Origin: Pseudisothecium myosuroides
Taxonomy: Eukaryota; Streptophyta; Bryopsida; Hypnales; Lembophyllaceae
DNA length: 64,000 bases
Assembly (NCBI GenBank): GCA_951799445.1
Contig: OX637295.1
Location: 19,468,001 to 19,532,000 of the forward strand
Direction: 5' to 3'
The notes beneath the pieces were generated by a model. That model saw only the letters and a list, made by a program, of their open reading frames with translations, was not told the origin of the DNA and did not search any database. Positions within the stretch are counted from its first letter, which is position 1, and every line of letters begins with the position of its first letter. The translations under genes and the position numbers were made by a program. Positions 13,733 through 24,649 of the stretch are shown here, piece by piece.

Positions 13733-16700
13733 CTACAGAATGCCCTTGTATATGGGCTTCTTCTTTAAAAAATCATTAGCGTCAGGGGACAAGTACTCCC
13801 ACCATAAACTGGCGCATTCTTGAGCTTTCAATGGGTCCCCACAAATCGAAACCACCTCTTCATTGGGTCCTCGATTGCGCTTGCCCTTCCAAGGCTTGTA
13901 TTTCCCATTGAAATGAAGAATGTGCGCTTCATCAGCGAACGGGGACATGAAAGGAATTCGATTGAAAGTCATGTTCCAGCCGTTTTGATAGTAGGCTCTC
14001 TCCATGTCACTCAAATTGGGCCGGCCAAGTCCTCGTACATTCCATGTCTCATCCAGCACCTTATGTTTCCCGTAGAGAGCAAGCAGAAAAGGAGGCTGCG
14101 ACATACCCGCCCTGCAAAGTTCCATCAAAGCACAATTAGACACTACAGTAAGAATGATGTATGCAGCCACTGTACCCTTAAAAGCAAACATTAAATATAA
14201 AAAATCTAGTTTGGAAGCTTACAATCGATTGTGGTAACTTCCAAAACATATTTTTATCGTTCAACAATTTAGGGTATGATTTCTTCTCTAACATTCTGTC
14301 ACCTTCCTTCAAGCTTCCAAACAATTTGTTTCTTCTTCTACAGGTATGGAAGCAGTTACTTGGACACTTAGGGTTAGGCAATAAGTGCCCCTGGTGGTCA
14401 AAAATAGCCGCTTCCTTATCTAAAAAAGTTGAATATTAACAAATAAGAGATTCCAAGGAAGTTTCCACAATACATTTTCTATTTATAGCATGAGCGCTTA
14501 GGTATGTTGATGAAGACTTGAAAGAATAAGAAATTTTGAAAATAGTAGAGTGAGCATACTTGTACAAGGCCTTTTTGTCCGCCTTTCGAAACTCATCCAT
14601 CCACCAAACAATAGCTTTAGTGATGTTCTCCTCCTGCCATCTCTTGTTATCAATCACAAGAACACCCCGGTTGAACACACACGCCGATCGATTGAAAGGC
14701 TCATCTGGCAGCCAGTTTGGTCGATCTGGACCCTGCCGTTTCTGAATCTCATCTAATTGTGCAAAATCGAAGTAAACCTGGAACCTCTGCGAGCAGTCCT
14801 CAATGGCCGCCACCGAATGACCTTCGAGATCTACATCGTTCAGATCTTCCAAATTCCCCTGTCAAGCAATCACATGCACACTGTTCATGAGTTAATTGAA
14901 ACAAAAAAGAACACACATATCTTCCCAAAAGATCCCCTGTTACATTCACAAACTTATTAATGGTAAAATAACGTAAATGCAATAAAACTTAGATCCAGTT
15001 GATGATGACTTCATATTAACTTGGCAGTTGCCAGTGAAATATTGAAATTATGCTACTGATACTAACATTGACAAGATTTGATTTAAACTAATATTACCTT
15101 AACATTAACTCAACATGAGGACTAAATGAATCAAAAGCCTATTAACATAACATTAGAAGCATTGTCAATCTAATAGGAGATAGTTTCTTTTGTGATGATA
15201 GACAGGACTCATGCTGCTAGGATAAGTGCAGGAAAACCAAATCCCACTTTACATGTAGAGGAACTGAAAAAAATATGGTAGCGGTCACTTCAAGTGTAAA
15301 GTCACTGACAAGCCACAATTCACCGACTGCCTTCAAGTGCAGAAAATAGTGACTTTGGGAAACACTTACCTTCACTACAATATCAGAGTCTAGGTAGATG
15401 ATGCGCCCTATGTCGCTGTAAGTTCGAGGTAGATAAAACGGCAGAAAATTGTACGGACTCACAAGCTCCTTGCGAGCCCCGGTGTCATTACGGAACATGA
15501 TATGCCCCTCTACCTCGTGGATATCAATAAACCGGCTGTTACAGTTCAAGAAACCAACCCAAACTCCAATCAGAATTGGACACCAAACTAAAGCGACGTT
15601 TATGCTACAGTGACGTTTATTCCATGAGGCAGATAACGAAATCAACAAGGTCACAAAAATCAGAATGCAGAACCACTTTTTTGTCAGATTCAAAAATCTC
15701 TGCTCTCCACCTGATGAACCCTTGTACAGCTCATCGATCTCCACTCTAGGGTGCAGAGTAGAGATTTTGAGCAAAACAGCCTATCTATATAGAAATAATT
15801 AGAAAAAACAATTTAAAGGTTAGAAACTTACTTGGCCATCTCAACTTTGACCCCCGGAAATAGATGTTTAAGCCTTTTTGCAGCATTCTTCTGAGTACTT
15901 GGCATGACCAAATGATAAAACAGTCTTTCCGGATGTCTGCAGCCATATGACATATAATTAGAGAGAGGAAGCTCAGATCTGGTGCCAACACACAGGCGCA
16001 TTTTACTATACTCTGTCAGTTGCAATACTCCCCGATGGTCCCCGATTTATGAGTGACAATGCTTCTGGTATAAGATAGAAGTAATTTGACAACCAGAGCA
16101 TGACTGATTACAGGACACAGGATGCAATATAACGAGGCCAAATCCCGCTGTGATCTCTCGGGAGAAACTTCTAAAAGGCACGCTGACACCAAACACAACT
16201 ATACCAAATTGTGATTGTGCAAAGACTGTATGCTATCCAACTGAAAGAAGAACATGTTTCATCACAGATATAGAAAAGAAAAGATTGACAAACAAGGAAA
16301 CCGTGGTTCCAGTGCAACACTGCCGTTGCATTAACTTGGATGAAAAAAACAGAGAGCATGTATTCTAAGCTCTGGGTACACAACGGAGGCAAATATTGCA
16401 TTTTTAAGAAATTCAGATGTGAAACTTACGGGGTATTTGCCATGCTGGAATTGATCAAAACGGCAAGAGGTCGGAGATCAGCTTCATCGGTACAAACAAA
16501 AATGTGTATGTCCTCTTTCTTTTCAGCTTTAACATCCTCCTCGACAGAATTAGAAACAGACTGATCCAGCCACGCCTGAGGACCTTGTTCAAACACCTTA
16601 CGATTGTCTTCAAGCTGACTGCGTTTCCACGAGTTGAACGACTTCACCACATTGGGGAAAACCCACTGGTACCAGATCGGAGGAAAAAACTTTAGAGTAA

Positions 16701-19242
16701 AAAAAAGGCCAAGCAGTATTTGAAATAAACATATCGACAGTAATCCTGAATGTAATTACCATCATACCCTGACAAGAGCACTTCCAATAAATGAAAAAAA
16801 CAGGCAATTAGGTCTAAACAACCACAACACTTCTAAATTTGTATTGAGAAATTAGTGTAACTTATTAAGGACAGTTCACGTAAAATGGGATAATAGTACA
16901 TATCAAACGCAAGAGAGATTTGTAACCAGGAGTATTACACCCAAACCTCTCTAATAACACTCTGCAATTGCACATTCCCTGTTGATATCCTCAGAATCTG
17001 TCATGTTGTGCACATCTGATTGGATAACCTCCACATGTCAAGTTGTGGATACATGTGAGCATGCATTTCGGAGCTCATTTGTTCTCCCCACCCACACCGG
17101 GCAGTGTCATTAGAAAGGATTGAGTGTACTACTCCTGGCATCCTGATCCAGAATCTGATAACACGATATTCCCGGGGATAAACTACATCCAACAAAGACA
17201 ACGTCCTACTTTACGAAGTGTCACTTGAGTACAGAGATGCACAAATCCTCGCACACTGACCAGCAAGAATATAGCATATTATGTCCGGCTCGGAGTTTCC
17301 TGGAAAAAAACACTTCCATGACTGAACCTTCGAAAAAAGGCCCACAGAGCTTCATGATAGCTTTATCTGAAATTTGAGAAAAAAAGCTATCATTCAGGTT
17401 ATGATTGAGGATTCATACCAGCAGCTGTGGCAATACAGCTATTGGTTCCAAAAAGGTTTCCAAAAAGGTGATCGAAAATACATACCCAAGTCAGTCTCAC
17501 ATGGGACGAGTGGAAACCCACTATATGTTCTATGGAGAGAATGTACCAGAGATGCACATTTCAATGGGTGATCTCATGCATAGTCTCACGTGCTAGAACG
17601 ATTCTTAACTTTCAGATGGTGACCTAATCTTGATTACGCGTAGAGCAAAATTCACTTCTAATGACACGATAATCCCAGCTTTGACTACATCTAGCGTAAC
17701 TTCCGAAGCAAACGTCTTACATTACGTAGTACCACTTGAACTCAAAGATCAACAAATTATCGAAGGCAGACCAGCTGGTCTATATCAAATTGTGTTCTGC
17801 TCATAATTGACCGAAAAAAGCAACCATAACCGAAGTTTCGAATTGAGGCCCACAGAAACTTCATGATGGCTTTATTTGGAATTTGGAGAACCTATCATTC
17901 GAGCTATGGTGGGAGGCTCCCCGCAGCTGTCCCGATCAAGGCCAGAAAATCTAGCTATTGGTGCCGGAAAAGCTTCAAAAAAGTGATCGAATATACATAC
18001 GTAGGTCAATTTCCCACGCCCATGACAAATTGCATTGATGGAGTGCTGATCAGGAGACACCCAGTGCATATTCCAAGAAGAGAATGTACCAGAGGTGAAC
18101 ATTTCAGGCGGTTGTATCCCATGAGCAGCACAGCCCCCATGCATTGTCTCACATACTGAAACGATTCTTAACGTTCAGATTAGATGGTGACATAACTTTA
18201 ATTAAGCATGAGTTAAAATATACTTCAAATTTCAAGGGCAGTCAAGCTGTCGGTTGAGATAGGGTTTCAAATGGTGATGGAATATACATAAGCCGGTCAG
18301 TCTTGACAAATGCATTGTCTAGAATGATTCTGAACTTTCAGATTAGATGGTGACATAACCTTAATTAAGCATCAGCTACAATCGCTTCAAATTTCAAGGG
18401 AAATCAAGCTGTTGGAAACGACAGGGTTTCAAATGGTATAGAAAGGTTTCAAATGTATGGTCTTACATGTCTAGAACGATTCTTAACGTTCAGATTAGAT
18501 GGCAACATAATCTTGATTACACGTACAGCTAAATTCACTTCAAATTTCAAGGGCAATCAAGCTGTTGGTAGCGAAAGGGATTCTAACGGTGATTGGAATA
18601 TACATAGGCAGATCAGTCTCGATCAATGCATTGTCTAGAACGATTCCTAACGTTCAGATTAGATGGTGACAAAACCTTGATTACGCGTGAGCTAAATTCA
18701 CTACAACCGAAGTTACGGAAGATTCATTCCCGAATCATGTGGGCCATGAAATGGCGGACCGAAAGTTGGCAGACTGATTTTAGGCATTCGGCTCTGTTTT
18801 TTCCGAGGGATCATTTGCATTTGATTAAGGTTAGCAATCGGATTAACTGTACTAACCCTAAGTGGAGCTCCATTTGCGTATTGCTAATGTGTCCATATAA
18901 GTTGAATTAGCTTTTAGCATCTAGGGCTAGGGTTTGGAAATTCCTTTCGTTGCCTACCTTTTGATCCGGATCGAAGCTGGTGAACGGGTCGGCGAAGTTC
19001 ATGTACTTGGAGGGAGGCAAGAGATGGATGCCCAGGATGCCCATGCACAGCACAGCCACGAACAACGGCAGCAGCGGCCACGCGCGGCCCCCACCGCCAC
19101 CGGAGGCTCGCTCCCTCCCCGCGCTCACGCAGTTGGTGGAGTCTTTCTGGAACCGCGGCAACGGCCGTCGCACCGTGTCCGTTTCCTTCATGTCCTCCTT
19201 GTCCTCATGCAAGAATTTCTTCGAATCCGATCGAAGACTCAT
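13733..19242 (-). CDS. GT8-family Golgi glycosyltransferase (galacturonosyltransferase-like)
   Basis: Six exons join in phase: 19242-18958, 16665-16430, 15936-15832, 15535-15370, 14858-14560, 14111-13733 (489 aa, GT-AG introns). The first ATG in the open frame is at 19242 (MSLRSDSKKF). Residues about 56-78 form one hydrophobic segment (WPLLPLFVAVLCMGILGIH) after a basic and glycine-rich stretch, fitting a type II signal anchor in the Golgi. Catalytic-domain landmarks: IHIFVCTDEADL at the start of the fold; HPERLFYHLVMPS; IIYLDSDIVVK with the DxD metal/sugar-nucleotide motif; FNRGVLVID; QPPFLLALYG; and the GT8 signature ILHFNGKYKPW near the C-terminus. The family transfers sugar from UDP-sugars; plant GAUT/GATL members make pectin or xylan parts, but the donor and acceptor of this protein cannot be read. 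Intron 1 contains tandem arrays (see 17180-18720). Confidence 0.9.
17180..18720. repeat. Tandem repeats inside GT8 intron 1
   Basis: Two layers are visible. A unit of about 500 bp occurs twice (from about 17180 and about 17683); shared landmarks are GGCCCACAGA, CTTCATGAT, AATGTACCAGAG and a GTGATCGAA segment. A shorter unit of about 150-170 bp follows, starting near 18141, 18312, 18461 and 18628. It is marked by CTAGAACGATTCTTAACG, TCAGATTAGATGG, CAAATTTCAAGGG and CAAGCTGTTGG. An older relative of the short unit lies near 17576 inside the long unit. Confidence 0.8.
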
Positions 19243-20276
19243 TGGAAAAACAACAACAAGGAAGGCAAAATCGTATATCAACAGGAGTAGCGCATTACAA
19301 CACCCCTCTCGAGCTCCAGATCTGGTCTCCCTCCATTTGGAAAACTCCCTTAGATCTCTCCCCTGCTGCTGCTCATACCACTCTCATACCACTCTCTTAC
19401 CACTTCACAAACATCCATACAATACAATCCAGATCCCAAACTCCAATGCTCGGATTCTCCACCTGGGTCACGTACTAGAACCTCACAACTAAAACCTCCC
19501 CGCCCAAACCTCACCTCACAGTCCAAACCCAGATCTACAACTCACACCAAACCAGAAAAAACCTCACCAGATCTCTCGTCACCTAACCCCTGGAACCCAA
19601 AATTTCGGAGAAACCGAGAGAACCCCACCAACCTAGGGATGGAATCTCGCATTCAAAAAGAAGGGATGCCCAAAGTTGCAACTCCAAAAGCCTTCCAGAC
19701 TTCTTCCACTAGCTAAAGATGAAATGGCAGGGACATGGTCATTTAATGCCGCCTGTCGTGATTGCTACTACAGTGACCGAGCTAGAAGCTGTGTGTGTGT
19801 GTGATCCTCGGGACACTCCGTGGCTGTGGCTGTGGCTGTGAGAGTGTGTGTGTGTGTGTGTTTCCCGAAGTCTGTCGGTCACAGACTCACAGTCTAGTGC
19901 GAGTGTGTGTGAGTGACAATGCTTGTTGCTGCTGGAACGAAGAACGCAGGAGCGAGAGTGGCGATGGAAATAATGAGCGTGAAGGGGAGCGTGAATCCTG
20001 CCTGACCTACGACCGCGACTGCTAAGTTACCTGCTGCAACTTTTTTCCATCATCTCGCTCGCCCCAAAGCCTGCGGGTGCAATCGGGCTTCCGGCTCTGG
20101 GCGAGCTGGTGGAGAGGGCCTGGGATGACGCCGGGAGACGCCGCGAGACGCGTGTTGACGCTAGTCGTCGCGGGCGGGGGGCAGAGGGGGTAGAATTTGG
20201 ATGGATATTGGATGGATGATGTATTAGATAACCGATGAGCTGCACTAATGTAGCGGCGAAGAGGTTATGTAATACA
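19243..20276. other. 5' flank of GT8, with TG microsatellites
   Basis: This is the likely promoter and 5' untranslated region of the minus-strand GT8 gene. C-rich, weakly repetitive DNA (19300-19600) is followed by two (TG)n microsatellites at about 19788-19802 and 19843-19861, with TGGCTG repeats between them. Open frames on both strands overlap and show no motif. Confidence 0.5.
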
Positions 20277-20278
20277 TA

Positions 20279-21936
20279 CTCCCTCTGTCCCACTAAAAAC
20301 CTCCAAATCATGCATTACTCTTGTCCAGCGGGGGTTTTTCTAGCGACAAAATGCTAGGTTGTCAGGCTTGTAAGCCATTGCGCCTGGCTCCCTCCCAAAA
20401 TTCACCTTTGGTGGGAGGGCACGCAGGGCTGTAGAGTTTGTCGCCAAAAAAAAAAAACGTTGCTTTTGTCCCAGTAAAAAGCTCCATTTTATAATTTTGA
20501 CCGTTGAATAAACGTTGGCTTTGTACAATGACCTCGTGGGAGGGAAGTCAAGAGATCAGAGAGCACTGGTCTCTTAGAAAACTTGGCCTTATCTATATGA
20601 GGCACCTTAGACTTGTTGTGCTTCTTCAGATAGTAGTGGTGATAATGGGTTCGGTGATCACTTTGGCGCTATGAAAATTTGATCATGAAATCAACCAAGT
20701 TTCTTTCTAGTGGGTATTTAGGTTGAGACAAATCTTTTTAGAATCCCATTGTTGCTACCAACCTTTTAACCCCTAAAGGCCCAAGGCTTTTTTTCTGCCA
20801 AAAAACCATCAAAACTGCCATTTCTATAGCAAGGAGTAAAAAAATTTGAAAAATGTTTTTTTTCACATCTAACCGTAGGATCTTACACCTGAATAGTATG
20901 AGAATGTGAAGAAAAAATTTCAGAGTTTTTGACCGCTCAGATTGCAAGATATCTGCGTTTAAAGTGGAAAAAACAAGTATTTCAGCACATTGTGGGACTA
21001 GATTTTTTGACTTTAAACATTTTGCACTTAAAAATTTTGCACTACAGAGTTTTGTGCTTCAAATCTTTATAGTGGAGAATTGAGTTGAGAGTCTAGGGGG
21101 AAAAAAAATATTCAAAAAAACTTAATTATCATTCCTAAAAAATTTATTAAGTAGAAGTAGGTACAAGATAGAAGGAAAATCTAAAACATTAATATATTTT
21201 AGATGGAATTAAAATACACTAATCCCAATGGTGAGATTGTTCTAGCAAGTAAACTAAACCATGAGAATTTTTTTATTTATTTAAATTGCAAAAATAGCAT
21301 TTAGAAATGCATCCTACAAGTTATTTTTTTCAAGAAGATGCCCTAATTGCCCGAAAAACAAGAATGTCCATAACTTTTTCATAACAAATCCAAATGAAAT
21401 GAATCAAAGATTTTTAGATAGACAAAAATATAATCTACAAGAAAAAAAATATTTAAAAAAAAAAAATCAAAATTTTGCCAAATTTTTCTTGCTGCCCAGA
21501 CTGCGCAGTTACGAAAAAAAGTAACATATTTGGCCATAACTTTTGACTCCTATTTCCAAATGTGCTGAAATTTAGTGCACATGAAAGATATTCCTTGCGC
21601 CCACCTTCTATTAAAATTTCAGCTTAAAATATGGAAATCTCTAGTCACACGGACCTGCCCAAAATTTCTATACGGCCAAAAAACGCATGCCGGTCCTTTA
21701 GGGGTTAAGCCATCAAGAATGATGAAGCTGGTAGCATTCAAAAACTATGTCTAAATATAATACTCTTTGGATGGATTTTGGATGCCTAAACGACGGCACC
21801 TAAGTTGGTGATTTTGCATAGATTTAAGGGATGGATTTTTGGTTTTTGAATACATGTATCACTAGCATAAAGACTAAAAATATAGTTAATCCCTTGCAAA
21901 AAATCTTTTTGGAGGTTTATAGTGGGACAGAGGGAG
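20279..21936. mobile_element. Stowaway/Tc1-mariner-like element hosting a nested TTAA element
   Basis: TA at 20277-20278 and 21937-21938 flanks inverted repeats CTCCCTCTGTCCCACTA, continuing AAAACCTCCAAA on the left and TAAACCTCCAAA on the right: about 29 bp with one mismatch. CTCCCTC-GTCCCA is the standard end of plant Stowaway/mariner elements. Without the inserted family-A element (20770-21704) it would be about 720 bp. No transposase is seen. Confidence 0.85.
20770..21704 (+). mobile_element. Family-A TTAA element, best-preserved copy (935 bp)
   Basis: TTAA at 20766-20769 and 21705-21708. The left end is CCCCTAAAGGCCC; the reverse complement of the right end is CCCCTAAAGGACC, one mismatch in 13. 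The interior is AT-rich, without a coding frame above 70 codons. Copies: 2949-3215, 9954-11874 (split), 10212-11214 and 27473-28386. The TTAA target plus CCC start is the signature of piggyBac-type elements (established knowledge); assignment here is inference. Confidence 0.8.
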
Positions 21937-22179
21937 TAACCGGTTGTACATTTTTCAATCACAACCTTTGATTTTCATGATCCAAGGGTGTAAAAAGCAA
22001 GTTGAAAAGAAAGAAGGTTATGAGTTGCAACTTGTAATGGCAATGGTGTCAGGTTGCCAATGAAACACTGCCGCGTTAGCATTGAAAAGTCAGCGACTGG
22101 TTATGGATGGATGATGGATGGGTAATGGAGTGAGCTGTTATGCGATGATGGAGGCATGGTGATGTTGGATTTTGTTTAA

Positions 22180-22910
22180 CCCCTAAACAGACCGGCCCAT
22201 GCCCACGGATTCAAGCTTCGCAATTCTTCTCTCTATTTGTTGCCATTTTGCAACTAAATATGAATGAAATTTTTGTGTTTATTTTTCAGAGATGAAATTA
22301 TGTGTCTTTTGTAAGTGCTAAGAATTTCAGATTTTAAAAAAAAAAATTGAGATTACCGTGGATATTTTAAAAAGAAAAGTGAAGAAAATTAATATTGAAT
22401 ATATATAAAACACGCTCAAAAAATCTGAATTTTTTGGGATAGATGTATTTTGTAGTGTAGAACATCATGGTACAAAACAAAGTTATCCTATCATTCTAGA
22501 ATTAGAAAATAAAAAAACTATGGTGGTAGGCCCGAAGTTCAAATTGCAATTAAACATTGAATTTTAAGATTTTTTGAAGTTTTTCAATCAGAGTAGAAAC
22601 TAAATATGATAAAATCCATTTCATTAGCTGGTCTTGAATTTAAAAATATATTGTTTTTATGGCTAAAACTCACATCTAGAATAAAGAGCAAGAATTGGCC
22701 AAAATACACTAGAAGGGTGATCTGTAGATTAAGTATCTTTTTTAGAATAGTCAATAATACTATAATGAGGAAATATGCAATATTTTTACTAAAAATGCAT
22801 TCAAGCAACTCCTCCTAAAAAAAATTGGATTAAAAAATATGTTTTCCATCCTACAATCCTACTTGAAGTCATTCAAATGGTAACAAAATGTCGACAACAT
22901 TGATCAGGGG
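22180..22910. mobile_element. Family-C TTAA element (731 bp)
   Basis: TTAA at 22176-22179 and 22911-22914. It starts CCCCTAAACAGACCGG and ends TTGATCAGGGG, so only about 5 bp (CCCCT) of terminal repeat are clear. The segment CATTTTGCAACTAAATATG to TTTTTCAGAGATGAA recurs at the right edge of the window (63930-64000). Confidence 0.55.
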
Positions 22911-22914
22911 TTAA

Positions 22915-24457
22915 CCCATTGATTGCAGAAGGATACCGCGTTGGTGATTGGGGCCTAGTCAAAAATGATTCAATTTTGTAAACCAATAGGTGCATTCCGT
23001 GTTTCTACAATAACAAAGAAAGTCATTTATTGGACACTTATTAACCTTAGCGTCTTTCTAGGATTAAACACTTTTTTTAGTCCAATTCCTATAGAAAAGT
23101 GGTCAAGTTATTTTATGAGGCGACATTTGTGACAGAGCCAAATACTATAATTAGAGATTGCAATGCCAAGCATTATAAATGAAGGTGAAAGAATGTGCCT
23201 ACCACATAGTTATGCCTCGTCCATCAAGCTTCATGTGATATTGTGGCCTAGTCTATATGTACGGAGTTGAGCCTTAGCATTGGGTTGGGCCACGATTTCA
23301 TGGGAAGTCCTCCATAAGAGAGTTTGCATCCACCGGGTGGATTATAAATGATTTTAAGAGCTAATTGTTGGAGCTACAAGAAATGGATGAAGTACATCTA
23401 AATATATTAAAAACACAATTTTTGTATATTCTTCAACAATGTGACTAACATGGTTACTCAATGTTGTATGAATATTGTGCAAGGTTGTGAATGAATGGGA
23501 AGAAAACAAAAACTTGCAAAAATGAAGATCAAATGTCTAGATTCTTCTCATGCTATACTATATTTTACTAAAAAGAACTCAAAATCTACATCCACCTTCC
23601 TCCCAAAGACTTTTAGAGGTTAAAGGTTTGTGGGGAGTCGTATATATGGTATTGTATTTGACTCTTATTATACAAATTAGGTACAATAATTAGAAGACAC
23701 ATAAATTGGGATTGACAATTCAACAATTAGCATCTTTCATTTAAATTTCATTTTTACATTTAAACCTTATTGCCTAGTAGTTTATAAATAAACACTAATT
23801 GTATATTAAAAAAATTATTGGGGCTTGTTGGCAATTGTAGACTTTCTTAACATGAATTTTTTTCGACATTACATGAATAAACTATTAATTATAAAAGTGT
23901 TGATTATAAGTGTATCTAAAATGGACCGTAGGCAGTATGTACTTTAGTCAAGAATATGATAGCGGGCTTGACTTTTTTAGGGGATTAGGGCCAATTAGGG
24001 ATGTTTCAAGGGGTAGCTTGTACACATTACAAAGTAATATAATTACACAATAGGTTACAGACTATAAACATTTGATTATTTTAAAAACTCCATTACAAAC
24101 TAACATAATCCTACCAATCATAGGTTACACACTACAAACACATGGTTATAAAAAAGAATGACCATTGATTTGAGCCATTCTATATGGTAAGCTCCACTTT
24201 AATCCAGGATTCTTTTCGTATTAGAAAGTTGCAAACAATGCCTTTGGATTGCTAGGATGTTGCCCATTAGACGCCCTCTTTTATGTGAAGTGCACTATGT
24301 GAAGGTCAAGTTTGACATAAATTAAATCATTTTTGTTAAAAATGCCACATGTCATCTTGTGAAGATTGATGTGAGGTGACATAGAACCCTAAAAATCTAA
24401 TATAAGAATTCAATTCTAACACCTGAGTGCCAAGTCAAACCTTCACGTACAATACTA
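22915..24457. other. AT-rich intergenic stretch
   Basis: No gene is supported. 23820-23960 weakly resembles the MITE at 41638-41899 (ATGAATAAACTA, CTAAAA-TGACCGTAG) and may be an old fragment of it. Confidence 0.4.
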
Positions 24458-24645
24458 CAGTAGAACCTCACTAAGTGCATAGTGCTGGGACTATACACTA
24501 AAAAAGGTTTTGTATTGAAATCTGGCTAACGTGGCCTCTCCCTATGGGGCATTCAACTACTGTTCACAAATAAATGCTTCAAAATACAACCTCTCTTACT
24601 ATTTATTATGCACTAAGAGAGTATACACTAAGAGAGGTTCTATTG
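24458..24645. mobile_element. Emigrant/pogo-like MITE, second copy (188 bp)
   Basis: TA flanks at 24456-24457 and 24646-24647. It starts CAGTAGAACCTCACTAAG and ends AGAGAGGTTCTATTG. It has the same design as 12796-13002, with partial self-complementary hairpins near each end (AGTGCATAGT with ACTATACACT; CTCTCTTA with TAAGAGAG). Confidence 0.75.
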
Positions 24646-24649
24646 TAGT

